The notes under the pieces are model-generated. The model was not told the origin of the DNA, made no database searches, and worked only from the letters and a program-made list of their open reading frames with translations. Below, one piece after another: positions 16,199-25,093 of a stretch of DNA of 64,000 nt (positions within the stretch are counted from its first letter, which is position 1; each line of letters begins with the position of its first letter). The position numbers were made by a program, and so were the translations under genes. The stretch is taken from the NCBI GenBank assembly GCA_043392685.1, contig JBHZGM010000011.1, one strand, 5' to 3'. Origin of the DNA: Metapseudomonas sp043392685. GTDB taxonomy: Bacteria > Pseudomonadota > Gammaproteobacteria > Pseudomonadales > Pseudomonadaceae.

Positions 16199-17593
16199 TC
16201 AAAAAAGCCGGTTGAGGCCGTCGAACGCCGCCACCCGGTAGGCTTCCGCCATGGTCGGGTAGTTGAAGGTGGTGTTGACGAAGTACTTGATGCTGTTCGC
16301 CTCGCCCTTCTGGTTCATGATCGCCTGGCCAATGTGCACGATCTCCGACGCCTGGTAGCCGAAGCAATGGACGCCGAGGACTTCCAGGGTTTCGCGATGG
16401 AACAGGATCTTCAGCATGCCCACCGGCTCGCTGGAGATCTGTGCGCGGGCCATGCCCTTGAAGAAGGCCTTGCCCACTTCGTAGGGGATCTTCGCCTGGG
16501 TGAGCTCGCGCTCGTTCTTGCCGATGGAGCTGATCTCCGGAATGGTGTAGATGCCGGTCGGCACGTCATCGACGAAGCGCCAGCTGTCGTTCTCCACCGC
16601 GCTGCCAGCAGCCGAACGGCCCTGGTCGGCGGCGGCGCTGGCCAAGCTCGGCCAGCCGATCACATCACCAGCGGCGAAGATGTTGCTGACTTCGGTGCGG
16701 TAGTATTGGTCGACGTTGATCTGGCCACGGCTGTTGACCTTGACGCCGATGTTCTCCAGGCCGAGCTTGTCGGTGTTGCCGGTACGGCCGTTGCACCACA
16801 GCAGGCAGTCGGCCTTGATCTTCTTGCCGGACTTGAGGTGCAGGATCACCCCGTTCTCCAGGCCCTCGATGCGCTCGTACTCCTCGTTGTGACGGATCAG
16901 CACGTTGTTGTTGCGCAGGTGATAGCTCAGGGCGTCGGAAATCTCGTCGTCGAGGAAGCTGAGCAGTTGGTCGCGGTTGTCGATCAGATCCACCAGCACG
17001 CCCAGGCCGCTGAAGATGGAGGCGTATTCGGACCCGATCACACCGGCTCCGTAGATGATGATCCGGCGCGGCGTGTGGGTCAGACTGAGGATGGTGTCAC
17101 TGTCGTAGATGCGCGGGTGGTGGAAATCGACATCAGCCGGACGGTAGGGACGCGAACCGGTGGCGATGATGACCTGCTTGGCCACCAGCTTTTCCACCAC
17201 GCCACTGGTGCAGACCACTTCCACGGTCTGCTCGTCGGAGAAGCTGGCGGTGCCGAAAAACACGTCGACGCGATTGCGTGCGTAGAAGCCGGTACGCGAG
17301 GCCACCTGCTTGGCGATCACTCGCTCGGCGCTCTTCAGCACATCGGGGAACGAGAACCAGCGCGGCTCGCCGATCTGGCGGAACAGCGGGTTGGTGTTGT
17401 ACTGCATGATCTGCCGCACCGAGTGGCGCAGGGCCTTGGACGGAATGGTGCCGAGGTGGGTGCAGTTGCCGCCGACCAGCGGACGGTTGTCCACCACCGC
17501 CACCTTGCGACCGGCCTTGGCGGCGTTCATCGCCGCGCCCTCGCCCGCCGGGCCGGAACCCAGCACCACTACGTCGTAGTTGTAGACAGCCAT
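16199..17593 (-). CDS. sthA: Soluble pyridine nucleotide transhydrogenase SthA
   Basis: SthA is a cytoplasmic flavoenzyme that equilibrates NADPH + NAD+ with NADP+ + NADH. The 464-residue protein starts with the FAD dinucleotide fold VVVLGSGPAGEGAAMNAAKAG. The redox-disulfide position of this family reads GGNCTHLGTIPSKAL, retaining only one of the two cysteines found in lipoamide dehydrogenase (CxxxxC), which separates SthA from LpdA. The second nucleotide fold is IIIYGAGVIGSEYASIF, and IFAAGDVIGWP is the FAD-binding segment. The C-terminal dimerisation domain is complete. It lies downstream of the nqr operon across GC-rich hairpins. Confidence 0.96.
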   Translation of the reverse strand: MAVYNYDVVVLGSGPAGEGAAMNAAKAGRKVAVVDNRPLVGGNCTHLGTIPSKALRHSVRQIMQYNTNPLFRQIGEPRWFSFPDVLKSAERVIAKQVASRTGFYARNRVDVFFGTASFSDEQTVEVVCTSGVVEKLVAKQVIIATGSRPYRPADVDFHHPRIYDSDTILSLTHTPRRIIIYGAGVIGSEYASIFSGLGVLVDLIDNRDQLLSFLDDEISDALSYHLRNNNVLIRHNEEYERIEGLENGVILHLKSGKKIKADCLLWCNGRTGNTDKLGLENIGVKVNSRGQINVDQYYRTEVSNIFAAGDVIGWPSLASAAADQGRSAAGSAVENDSWRFVDDVPTGIYTIPEISSIGKNERELTQAKIPYEVGKAFFKGMARAQISSEPVGMLKILFHRETLEVLGVHCFGYQASEIVHIGQAIMNQKGEANSIKYFVNTTFNYPTMAEAYRVAAFDGLNRLF

Positions 17594-17611
17594 GCTTACT
17601 CCTCATAACGG

Positions 17612-17664
17612 GCCGGGGCGCCCTTTGGCGCCCCCGGCAAGGTCCGCGGCGAACCAAGCCGCGG
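17612..17664. terminator. Two GC-rich hairpins between nqrM and sthA
   Basis: GCCGGGGCGCC around CTTT with GGCGCCCCCGGC (about 17612-17637), and CCGCGGC with GCCGCGG (17644-17650 and 17658-17664), form two stable stems. They lie after the nqrM stop and just before the sthA start on the minus strand. No clear U-run follows, so they may be a weak terminator or a 5' leader structure for sthA. Confidence 0.5.
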
Positions 17665-17743
17665 AATTCGGAACCTGTTTTGGCGATCCCGGACGGGATC
17701 CTGAACTGGCGTGCAGCTTAGCCGAGCCGTTTGGCGCTGCACA

Positions 17744-17977
17744 TTAGCGCTTGGTCGCGTCGTAGGCGAGCGATGATTCCACTACATCACCCTCGCGACG
17801 CACCTCTTCGCATTTCTCGCGATTACCGCCACAGATCGAGCATTCCTTTTCGATGCCCAGATTGGCGATTCCGCCACAGGAGCCTGCAATGGGCTTGCGC
17901 CCCATGATCACGCCGACGGCCATGCCCAGCACCACCAGCAGCATGATCGCGAACACCAGAACGAAGGTCATGCTCAT
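17744..17977 (-). CDS. nqrM: Na+-NQR maturation protein NqrM
   Basis: The 77-residue protein has one N-terminal membrane helix (about residues 3-26) and a cysteine-rich segment: GSCGG, then ECSICGGNREKCEE. This matches NqrM (DUF539), which is needed to assemble the Fe centre between NqrD and NqrE. It is the last gene of nqrABCDEF-apbE-nqrM. Its start overlaps the apbE stop by four bases. Confidence 0.93.
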   Translation of the reverse strand: MSMTFVLVFAIMLLVVLGMAVGVIMGRKPIAGSCGGIANLGIEKECSICGGNREKCEEVRREGDVVESSLAYDATKR

Positions 17978-18981
17978 TTCTCCTCTTGCTCGAACAGTGC
18001 CTGGAAGCGGCTGCTGCCACGGCTCCGGAACCCGTCACCTTCGCGTGTCACGAAGAGCGCGGCGATGCCGTGGCGTTCAGCATAGGCCGAACCCTCCTCC
18101 GGCCCCAGCACCATCAACAGGGTGGAGAGGCCGTCCGCCCGCAGCGCCGACTCGTCCACCACGGTCACCGCTGCAAGGTTGTGGCTGATCGGCGCCCCGC
18201 TCTTCGGGTCCAGCGTGTGGGAATAGCGCTTGCCATCCTTTTCAAAATAGTTGCGATAGTCGCCCGAGGTGGAAACGCCAAGCCCGTCCAGCTGAATGAC
18301 CTGCTGCGCCACCTGCCGATCGTCGCGCGGCGCTTCGATGGCGATGCGCCAGGGCGCTCCATCGGGCTTGCGACCGATGGCCTTGAGCTCGCCGGTGATT
18401 TCCACCAGCGCGCTGCCGACACCCAGCTCGCCAAGCCGCGCCACCACGCGGTCGACGGCGTAGCCGGCGGCGATGCTGTTGAAGTCCAGCTGCACCGCCG
18501 CATCCTTGCACAGCTCCGAACCCCGAATGGACAGGTGCTGATGGCCGACGTCAGCCTTCGCGGCGGCAATGGTTTCGGCGCTGGGCACCTGGTCGCCGCG
18601 GGAGTGCGGACCGAAGCCCCAGAGATCGAGCAACGGTTCCAGCGTCATGTCGAAGGCACCGCCGCTGTCCTTTGACAATTCGCCAGCGAAGGACACCAGT
18701 TCCAGCATCGGCGCGGGCAAGGCCATGCAGCTACCCGCAGGCAGGGCATTGAAGCGCTCCACCTCGGAGTCGGCGCGGTAGGTGGACATCTGCTGGTCGA
18801 TCTCGGCCAGGATGCCCTCCACCTCCTTGCGCGCCTGCTCCACCGAGGGACCGGACGCGCCGCGCACATACTTCACCGAGTAGCTGCTGCCCATGGTGGG
18901 GCCGCCGAACTGCTCCAGGCGGTCGCCGCAGCCGGCCAGCAGCAAGCCGGCCGCCAGCAGGAAGGCGAATCGCTTAGCCAC
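17974..18981 (-). CDS. apbE: FAD:protein FMN transferase ApbE (lipoprotein)
   Basis: ApbE covalently attaches FMN to threonine residues of NqrB and NqrC in the periplasm. The 335-residue protein has a lipoprotein signal ending LLLAGC. It then has GPTMGSSYSVKY and DFNSIAAGYAVDRV (flavin/metal site), ITGELKAIGRKPDG, and HTLDPKSGAPISHNLAAVTV. The GTG start (VAKRFAFLLAAG) was chosen because it begins the signal peptide directly and overlaps the nqrF stop by eight bases. A longer start at 19020 adds a non-hydrophobic tail inside nqrF. Genomic coupling to nqr matches its role. Confidence 0.94.
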   Translation of the reverse strand: MAKRFAFLLAAGLLLAGCGDRLEQFGGPTMGSSYSVKYVRGASGPSVEQARKEVEGILAEIDQQMSTYRADSEVERFNALPAGSCMALPAPMLELVSFAGELSKDSGGAFDMTLEPLLDLWGFGPHSRGDQVPSAETIAAAKADVGHQHLSIRGSELCKDAAVQLDFNSIAAGYAVDRVVARLGELGVGSALVEITGELKAIGRKPDGAPWRIAIEAPRDDRQVAQQVIQLDGLGVSTSGDYRNYFEKDGKRYSHTLDPKSGAPISHNLAAVTVVDESALRADGLSTLLMVLGPEEGSAYAERHGIAALFVTREGDGFRSRGSSRFQALFEQEEK

Positions 18982-20200
18982 CAAAATCGTCCAGCAGGAT
19001 GTTTTCCCGCTCCACGCCAAGGTCGGTGAGCATCTTGATCACCGCGGCGTTCATCATCGGCGGGCCGCACATGTAGAACTCGCAATCCTCGGGAGCCGGG
19101 TGGTCCTTGAGGTAGTTCTCGTAGAGGACGTTATGGATGAAGCCGGTGAGCCCGGTCCAGTTGTCCTCCGGCTGCGGGTCGGACAGCGCCAGGTGCCACT
19201 CGAAGTTCGGGTTCTCCGCCGCCAGCTGGTCGTACTCCTCGGTATAGAAGGCTTCGCGCAGGGAACGCGCGCCGTACCAGAAGCTGATCTTGCGCTTGGA
19301 TTTCAGGCGCTTGAGCTGGTCGAAAATGTGCGAACGCATGGGCGCCATGCCCGCGCCACCACCGATGAACACCATCTCCGCATCGGTGTCCTTGGCGAAG
19401 AACTCGCCGAAGGGACCATAAACGGTAACCTTGTCGCCCGGCTTGAGGCTGAAGACCCAGGAGGACATCTGCCCCGGCGGCACGTCATCCTTGCCCGGTG
19501 GCGGCGAGGCGATGCGGATGTTGAATTTGACGATGCCCTTCTCGTCCGGGTAGTTGGCCATCGAGTAGGCACGAATGACCGTCTCGTCGACCTTGGACAC
19601 GTACTTCCACTGGTTGAACCTGTCCCAGTCGCCGCGGTATTCGGGCTGGATGTCGAAGTCCTTGTAGGCGACCACATGGGGCGGGCATTCCAGCTGCACG
19701 TAGCCACCGGCGCGGAAGTCCACGCTCTCCCCTTCCGGCAGACGCAGGGTCAGCTCCTTGATGAAGGTGGCCACGTTGGGGTTGGACTCCACCGTGCACT
19801 CCCACTTCTTCACGCCGAAGACCTCCTCCGGCACTTCGATGTGCATGTCCTGCTTCACCGGGGTCTGGCAGGACAGGCGCCAGCCTTCCTTCGCCTGACG
19901 ACGGGTGAAGTGGGATTCTTCCGTGGGCAGCATTTCCCCGCCGCCGCTCTGCACGATGCACTTGCACTGGGCGCAGGTACCGCCGCCACCGCACGCGGAA
20001 GACAGGAAGACGTTCTGGGATGCCAGGGTCTGCAGCAGCTTGCCGCCGGCAGGAACCGTGATGGTCCGCTCGCCGTTGATCACGATGTTCACGTCGCCGC
20101 TGGAAACCAGCTTGGCGCGGGCCGCCAGGATGATCACCACCAGCGCGAGGACGATGGCGGTGAACATGCCGATGGCGAGGAAGATTTCGAAACTCAGCAT
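18974..20200 (-). CDS. nqrF: Na+-NQR subunit F (NADH-oxidising)
   Basis: NqrF is the electron entry subunit. It has an N-terminal membrane helix (residues 3-25) and a 2Fe-2S ferredoxin domain with SSACGGGGTCAQCKC and a distal Cys at LSCQ. The FAD-binding motif RAYSMANYPDE and the NADH site GGGAGMAPMRSHIFDQL follow. The C-terminus ends LLDDFGG. Its length of 408 residues is typical. It oxidises NADH and passes electrons via FAD and the Fe-S centre to the membrane subunits. It is preceded by nqrE (9-base gap) and overlaps apbE. Confidence 0.98.
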   Translation of the reverse strand: MLSFEIFLAIGMFTAIVLALVVIILAARAKLVSSGDVNIVINGERTITVPAGGKLLQTLASQNVFLSSACGGGGTCAQCKCIVQSGGGEMLPTEESHFTRRQAKEGWRLSCQTPVKQDMHIEVPEEVFGVKKWECTVESNPNVATFIKELTLRLPEGESVDFRAGGYVQLECPPHVVAYKDFDIQPEYRGDWDRFNQWKYVSKVDETVIRAYSMANYPDEKGIVKFNIRIASPPPGKDDVPPGQMSSWVFSLKPGDKVTVYGPFGEFFAKDTDAEMVFIGGGAGMAPMRSHIFDQLKRLKSKRKISFWYGARSLREAFYTEEYDQLAAENPNFEWHLALSDPQPEDNWTGLTGFIHNVLYENYLKDHPAPEDCEFYMCGPPMMNAAVIKMLTDLGVERENILLDDFGG

Positions 20201-20209
20201 GTCCGTTCC

Positions 20210-20818
20210 TTAGAGCTGTACACCGGAAAACGACATGAAGCCGAGGGACATCAGGCCGATGGTGATGAAGGTGATACCGAGGCCCTGCAGGCCTTCGGGG
20301 ACATCGCTGTATTTCAGCTTCTCGCGGATGCCCGCCAGCAGCGCAATGGCCAGGGCCCAGGAAAAACCGGAGCCGATGCCGTACACCACGCTTTCGCCGA
20401 GGTTGTAATCGCGTTCCACCATGAACAGCGAACCGGCCATGATGGCGCAGTTCACCGTGATCAGCGGCAGGAATACGCCGAGGGCGTTGTAGAGCGAGGG
20501 CACGTATTTGTCGAGCAGCATCTCGAGGATCTGCACGATGGCGGCGATCACCCCGATGTAGCTGAGCAGGCCGAGGAAGGACAGGTCTACCTCCGGCAAG
20601 CCGGCCCAGGCCAGGGCGCCGTCTTTCAGCAGCAGGCTGTAGAGCAGGTTGTTGGCCGGCACGGTGATGGCCTGCACCACGATCACCGCGATCCCCAGGC
20701 CGATGGCAGTTTCCACCTTCTTCGAAATGGCGATGAAGGTGCACATGCCAAGGAAGAAAGCCAGGGCCATGTTCTCGACGAACACGGCCTTCACGAACAG
20801 GCTGATGTAATGCTCCAT
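20210..20818 (-). CDS. nqrE: Na+-NQR subunit E
   Basis: The 202-residue protein has six membrane helices beginning MEHYISLFVKAVFVENMALAFFLG. Conserved cysteines occur in FLGMCTFIA and ITVNCAIMAG, the ligands of the intramembrane Fe centre shared with NqrD. Its topology is inverted relative to NqrD. The start shares one base with the nqrD stop, indicating coupled translation. Confidence 0.97.
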   Translation of the reverse strand: MEHYISLFVKAVFVENMALAFFLGMCTFIAISKKVETAIGLGIAVIVVQAITVPANNLLYSLLLKDGALAWAGLPEVDLSFLGLLSYIGVIAAIVQILEMLLDKYVPSLYNALGVFLPLITVNCAIMAGSLFMVERDYNLGESVVYGIGSGFSWALAIALLAGIREKLKYSDVPEGLQGLGITFITIGLMSLGFMSFSGVQL

Positions 20819-21492
20819 CAGTAGGCCTCCTTGTTGGATACCTGGGGCGCGATCCTGTAGGCCGGCGCTTCTTTCTGCTCGGTCTTCCAGCTGCGCAGGG
20901 CCCAGATGATCAGGCCGATGAGGAAGAAGGCCGAGGGCGGCAACAGCAGCAGGCCGTTGGGCTGGTACCAGCCGCCGTCATTGATCACCGGCAGCACCTC
21001 GAAGCCCAGCAGCTTGCCCGAGCCCAACAGCTCGCGAACGATGCCGAGGACGATCAGCATGGCGCTGTAGCCCAGGCCGTTGCCGATGCCATCGAAGAAC
21101 GACAGCAGCGGCGGGTTGGCCATGGCAAAGGCTTCCGCGCGGCCCATCACGATGCAGTTGGTGATGATCAGGCCGACGAACACCGAGAGCTGCTTGGACA
21201 GGCTGAAGGCGTAGGCCTTGAGCACCTGGTCGACCACGATCACCAACGACGCGATGATCACCATCTGCACGATCATGCGGATCGAGCTGGGGATCTGGCT
21301 GCGGATCATCGAGATGAACAGGTTGGAGAAGCCGGTCACCAGGGTCAGGGCGATGGACATCACCAGCGCGGTCTTCAGGTTGGAGGTGACCGCCAGGGCC
21401 GAGCAGATGCCGAGTATCTGCAGGCCGATGGGGTTGTTGTGCAGGATCGGGTCCAGCAGGACCGACCGGATAGTGGGTTGCGCCATGCTCAT
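20818..21492 (-). CDS. nqrD: Na+-NQR subunit D
   Basis: The 224-residue membrane protein has six predicted helices and paired cysteines at ILGICSALA and LIITNCIVMGRAEAFA, the NqrD half of the intramembrane Fe site. ANPPLLSFFDGIGNGLGY is also characteristic. Its N-terminus (MSMAQPTIRSVLLDPI) overlaps the end of nqrC by four bases; ATG 21486 is a nearly equivalent alternative start. Confidence 0.97.
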   Translation of the reverse strand: MSMAQPTIRSVLLDPILHNNPIGLQILGICSALAVTSNLKTALVMSIALTLVTGFSNLFISMIRSQIPSSIRMIVQMVIIASLVIVVDQVLKAYAFSLSKQLSVFVGLIITNCIVMGRAEAFAMANPPLLSFFDGIGNGLGYSAMLIVLGIVRELLGSGKLLGFEVLPVINDGGWYQPNGLLLLPPSAFFLIGLIIWALRSWKTEQKEAPAYRIAPQVSNKEAY

Positions 21493-22277
21493 GCCTCCCC
21501 GTCGTTCAGTTTGGCCAGGAAGGGCCCGAAGCCGTTCTCGCCCAGCCAGAAATGCAGCAGGTTGTTGACGCCCTTGCTGGTCAGCGTCGCACCGGCAAGG
21601 CCGTCGACCTGATGGCTGGCGTTGGCCGATTGCGGGTCGACGCTGCCCTTGATGATCTGGATGGCCAGTTGGCCCTGCTCATCGAAGAGGCTCTTGCCGT
21701 TCCACAGCGCCTTCCATTTCGGGTTGTCCACTTCGCCGCCGAGCCCGGGAGTCTCGCCGTGCTGGTAGAAGCCGAGGCCGACCACGGTATCGAGGTCGCC
21801 CTTGAGCGCCAGGAAGCCGTACAGGGTCGACCACAGTCCATAGCCCCGCACCGGCAGGATCAGGGTCTGGAGCTTGCCCTCCTGCTCCACCAGGTAGACG
21901 GTGCTGAAGCGCTCGCGGCGCTTGATGGACGCAATGTCCTGCCCGGCGGGCAGCGCGTCGGAGAGCTGCGGGTCCTTGGCGGCCTTCAGCGGATCGAAGC
22001 CGGCGGCCTGGATCGCATCGGTGAAATCGCCGGTGGAAAGGTCCACCACCTTCGCACTGATGCGCTCGGCATAGAGCTTCTTCACCTCTTCAGCAGACAT
22101 GCCCGCTTCACCAAGGCCGGCGATGGCGAGGATGCTGCGCTGCTTGTCCAGCTCGCGGTTTTCCACCTGTACCGGCTTCAGCGCCACGGCGCCACCAGCC
22201 ACGAACACGGAGCACACCAGGCAGACCACCAGGGCCACCATCAGGGTGCGGAGCGTGGATTCTTTCTGCTCAGCCAT
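21489..22277 (-). CDS. nqrC: Na+-NQR subunit C (covalent FMN)
   Basis: The 262-residue protein has one N-terminal membrane helix (about residues 10-32) and a periplasmic FMN domain. The flavinylation motif reads GLAGATLTSKGVNN near residue 230, with the acceptor threonine in GATLT. It is a substrate of ApbE, which is encoded in the same operon. It relays electrons from the NqrDE Fe centre to NqrB. Its start overlaps nqrB by eight bases. Confidence 0.97.
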   Translation of the reverse strand: MAEQKESTLRTLMVALVVCLVCSVFVAGGAVALKPVQVENRELDKQRSILAIAGLGEAGMSAEEVKKLYAERISAKVVDLSTGDFTDAIQAAGFDPLKAAKDPQLSDALPAGQDIASIKRRERFSTVYLVEQEGKLQTLILPVRGYGLWSTLYGFLALKGDLDTVVGLGFYQHGETPGLGGEVDNPKWKALWNGKSLFDEQGQLAIQIIKGSVDPQSANASHQVDGLAGATLTSKGVNNLLHFWLGENGFGPFLAKLNDGEA

Positions 22278-23481
22278 TGCGTGCCAGCCTCCGCTTGATA
22301 TTGGCCTGAACGACGAAGTGGTCGATCAGCGGCGCGAAAAGGTTGGCGAAGAGGATCGCCAGCATCATGCCTTCCGGGAAGGCCGGGTTGACCACGCGGA
22401 TCAGCACCACCATCAGGCCGATCAGCGCGCCGAACAGCCATTTGCCGGTGTCGGTCATGGACGCGGAAACCGGGTCGGTGGCCATGAACATCATGCCGAA
22501 GGCAAAACCGCCCAAGACCAAATGCCAGTACCAGGGCATGGCGAACATCGGGTTGGTGTCCGAACCGATGGCGTTGAACAGCCAACTGGTAGCGATCATG
22601 CCGAGCATCACGCCAGCGACGATGCGCCAGGACGCGATGCGGGTGACCAGCAGCACGCCGCCGCCGATCAGGATGGCCAGGGTGCTGGTTTCGCCGATGG
22701 AGCCCTGGATGGTGCCGAGGAAGGCGTCCATCCAGCTGATGCCGTGGCCGAGGATGTTCTCGACGCCACCGGCAGAGCCCAGGCTCAGGGACGTGGCGCC
22801 CGCGAATCCGTCCACTGCGGTCCATACCTCGTCACCGGAAATCTGCGCCGGATAGGCGAAGAAGAGGAAGGCGCGGCCGGCCAGGGCGGGGTTGAGGAAG
22901 TTCTTGCCAGTGCCGCCGAAGACTTCCTTGCCCAGCACCACGCCGAAGCTGATGCCCAGCGCCACCTGCCAGAGCGGGATGCTCGGCGGCAGGGTCAGGG
23001 CGAAGAGCACGGAGGTGACGAAGAAGCCTTCGTTCACTTCATGGCGGCGAATGGAGGCGAACAGCACTTCCCAGAAACCGCCGACGATAAAAGTCACCGC
23101 ATAGATGGGCAGGAACCAGGCCGCGCCCTGGATGAAGTTGTCCCACAGGCTGTTCGGATCGAAGCCGGCCAGCGAGCCGATCAGGGCGAAGCGCCAGCCC
23201 TCCTGGGCCGCCAGCAGTTCGGGGCTCTGCGCGAATACCAGGTTGGCCTGGTAGCCGACGTTCCACATGCCGAAGAACATGGCCGGGAAGGTGCAGAGCC
23301 AGACGGTGATCATCATGCGCTTGAGGTCGATGCCATCGCGCACGTGGGCCGTGGTGTGGGTCACGTTGGCGGGGCGGTAGAAGAAGGTATCCACCGCCTC
23401 GTACAGCGCGTACCACTTCTCATAGCGACCGCCCTGCTCGAAGTTGTGCTCGATGCGGTCGAGGAATTTTCTAAGGCCCAT
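22270..23481 (-). CDS. nqrB: Na+-NQR subunit B (sodium channel subunit)
   Basis: The 403-residue multi-pass subunit carries riboflavin and covalent FMN and forms the Na+ path. The start MGLRKFLDRIEHNFEQGG is one base from the nqrA stop; the longer ORF upstream lies inside nqrA. The flavinylation motif is GFAGATSLSLGS near residue 230. HEVNEGFFVTS and GGTGKNFLNPALAGRAFLFF are conserved. About ten membrane helices follow the hydrophilic N-terminus. Confidence 0.97.
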   Translation of the reverse strand: MGLRKFLDRIEHNFEQGGRYEKWYALYEAVDTFFYRPANVTHTTAHVRDGIDLKRMMITVWLCTFPAMFFGMWNVGYQANLVFAQSPELLAAQEGWRFALIGSLAGFDPNSLWDNFIQGAAWFLPIYAVTFIVGGFWEVLFASIRRHEVNEGFFVTSVLFALTLPPSIPLWQVALGISFGVVLGKEVFGGTGKNFLNPALAGRAFLFFAYPAQISGDEVWTAVDGFAGATSLSLGSAGGVENILGHGISWMDAFLGTIQGSIGETSTLAILIGGGVLLVTRIASWRIVAGVMLGMIATSWLFNAIGSDTNPMFAMPWYWHLVLGGFAFGMMFMATDPVSASMTDTGKWLFGALIGLMVVLIRVVNPAFPEGMMLAILFANLFAPLIDHFVVQANIKRRLARNG

Positions 23482-23482
23482 C

Positions 23483-24820
23483 TCAGCCCTCCTTCTCGAT
23501 ACGGCTGAGGTTGTCCCGCAGGATCGGGCCGTATTCGTACTTGCCGGCACAGACGTAGCTGCACAGGGCCAGGTCTTCTTCATCCAGCTCCAGGCAGCCG
23601 AGCTTCTGGGCCATTTCGGTATCACCGACGATCAGGTAGCGCAGCAACTGGGTGGGCAGGATGTCCAGGGGCATCACCGACTCGTAGTTGCCAACCGGCA
23701 CCATGGCGCGCGGGCTGCCGTTGGTGCTGGTGCTGAAGGCGAACTTGCGGCCGCCCAGCAATTTGGAAACGAAGATGTTCAGCACCGAGTGCTTGTTCAC
23801 CCCGGCACGCAGGTAGTGCAGCAGCTCGCGGTCATTGCCTTCGCGCAGGCAGGACACCTGCAGGTGATAGCGGCCCAGGTAGGCGCAGGCGCCGCGAGAG
23901 GTGCGGCCGCCCAGCAGCGAGCCGGACACCACGCGGTTGGCGCCGGGCTGCAGTTCACCTGCAGTGAGTTCTTCCAGGCTGGCACCGAGTCGGGTGCGCA
24001 GCAGACGCGGCTTCTCCACCACGGGACCTGCCAGGGACACCACGCGCTCTACCCAGAGGCGGCCGGTGGTGAACAGCTTGCCGATGGCTATCACATCCTG
24101 ATAGCCGATGTGCCAGACGCTCTTGCTGGCGCTCACCGGATCGAGGAAATGGATGTGGGTGCCGGGCAGTCCCGCCGGATGCGGCCCAGTGAAGGATTCG
24201 CTGCGAACCTGGGCCAGGCCTTCGCCCGGCAACGCGGCGCCTTCGGCCTTGCAGAGGAACACGCGGGCCAGGCGCGCGAGCACCTTGAGGCCATGCTCGA
24301 AGTCTGCGGCGTGCTCGGCGATCACCAGGGCGGGGTCGGCGGCCAGCGGATGGGTATCCATGGCCGTGACGAAAATGGAGTTCGGCGTGGCGTCGATTGC
24401 CGGGACTCGGCTGAAGGGCCGGGTGCGCAGCGCGGTCCAGAGGCCGGAGCGGATCAGGTTGTCGCGCACTTGCCCGGCCTCGAGCTGGTCGAGTTGCCCG
24501 ACGGCGTACTGCTCGAAGAGGATTTCGTCATCGCCCTCGAGGTCGATCACCACCGACTGCAGCACGCGCTGCTCGCCACGATGGATGGCGCTGACCACGC
24601 CAGCCCCCGGCGCGGTGTAGATCACCCCTGGGGTTTTCTTGTCGGAGAACAGTGGCTGACCGAGCTTGACCCGATCCCCCACCTGCACGTCCATGGTCGG
24701 CTTCATGCCGTGATAGTCGAAGCCGATGACGGCGACGCTGCGAACCGGGCGCCCTGCCTCGATTCGCTGGTCCGGTTCCCCTGCCACCGGCAGGTCCAGC
24801 CCTCGCTTGATTCTGATCAT
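23483..24820 (-). CDS. nqrA: Na+-NQR subunit A
   Basis: The 445-residue soluble subunit sits on the cytoplasmic face and contacts NqrB near the quinone site. It starts MIRIKRGLDLPVAGEPDQ and contains TAPGAGVVSAIHRGERRVLQ-like and FVTAMDTHPLAADP segments found in NqrA. It opens the operon nqrABCDEF-apbE-nqrM, about 7 kb with overlapping or nearly abutting genes. A sigma70-like promoter lies about 110 bases upstream. Confidence 0.97.
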   Translation of the reverse strand: MIRIKRGLDLPVAGEPDQRIEAGRPVRSVAVIGFDYHGMKPTMDVQVGDRVKLGQPLFSDKKTPGVIYTAPGAGVVSAIHRGEQRVLQSVVIDLEGDDEILFEQYAVGQLDQLEAGQVRDNLIRSGLWTALRTRPFSRVPAIDATPNSIFVTAMDTHPLAADPALVIAEHAADFEHGLKVLARLARVFLCKAEGAALPGEGLAQVRSESFTGPHPAGLPGTHIHFLDPVSASKSVWHIGYQDVIAIGKLFTTGRLWVERVVSLAGPVVEKPRLLRTRLGASLEELTAGELQPGANRVVSGSLLGGRTSRGACAYLGRYHLQVSCLREGNDRELLHYLRAGVNKHSVLNIFVSKLLGGRKFAFSTSTNGSPRAMVPVGNYESVMPLDILPTQLLRYLIVGDTEMAQKLGCLELDEEDLALCSYVCAGKYEYGPILRDNLSRIEKEG

Positions 24821-24932
24821 AGGTTTCGCCTGAAACAGAAGTACTTCCCGGCCCAGCGCTGGCTAAAAGGCCAGCTTCGCGCCAGGCGATGCCTGGTACG
24901 AATATGCTGAGTTCCGAACGGTTAAGCGGTCG

Positions 24933-24962
24933 ATTATAGAGAGCGCATCCAAACCGCGCCAA
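24933..24962 (-). promoter_or_regulatory. Putative sigma70 promoter of the nqr operon
   Basis: On the minus strand TTGGCG (-35; 24957-24962) and TATAAT (-10; 24933-24938) are separated by 18 bases, about 110 bases before the nqrA start. The -10 is a perfect consensus. No operator is evident. Confidence 0.6.
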
Positions 24963-25049
24963 CCAAAGGCTTTCTTTTCAGGGGTTTAGGAAACATCAGT
25001 AAACCAGACGTCCACATCTGAACTTGGGGTCATCAATGCGCCGCTACGA

Positions 25050-25076
25050 AAAACGGGAGCCAGAGGCTCCCGTTTT
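25050..25076 (-). terminator. Terminator downstream of aroP
   Basis: A perfect stem CGGGAGC/GCTCCCG with loop CAGAG is flanked by A4 and T4. It lies 18 bases past the aroP stop. Confidence 0.88.
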
Positions 25077-25093
25077 CCTGTCCGAGCTGCACT

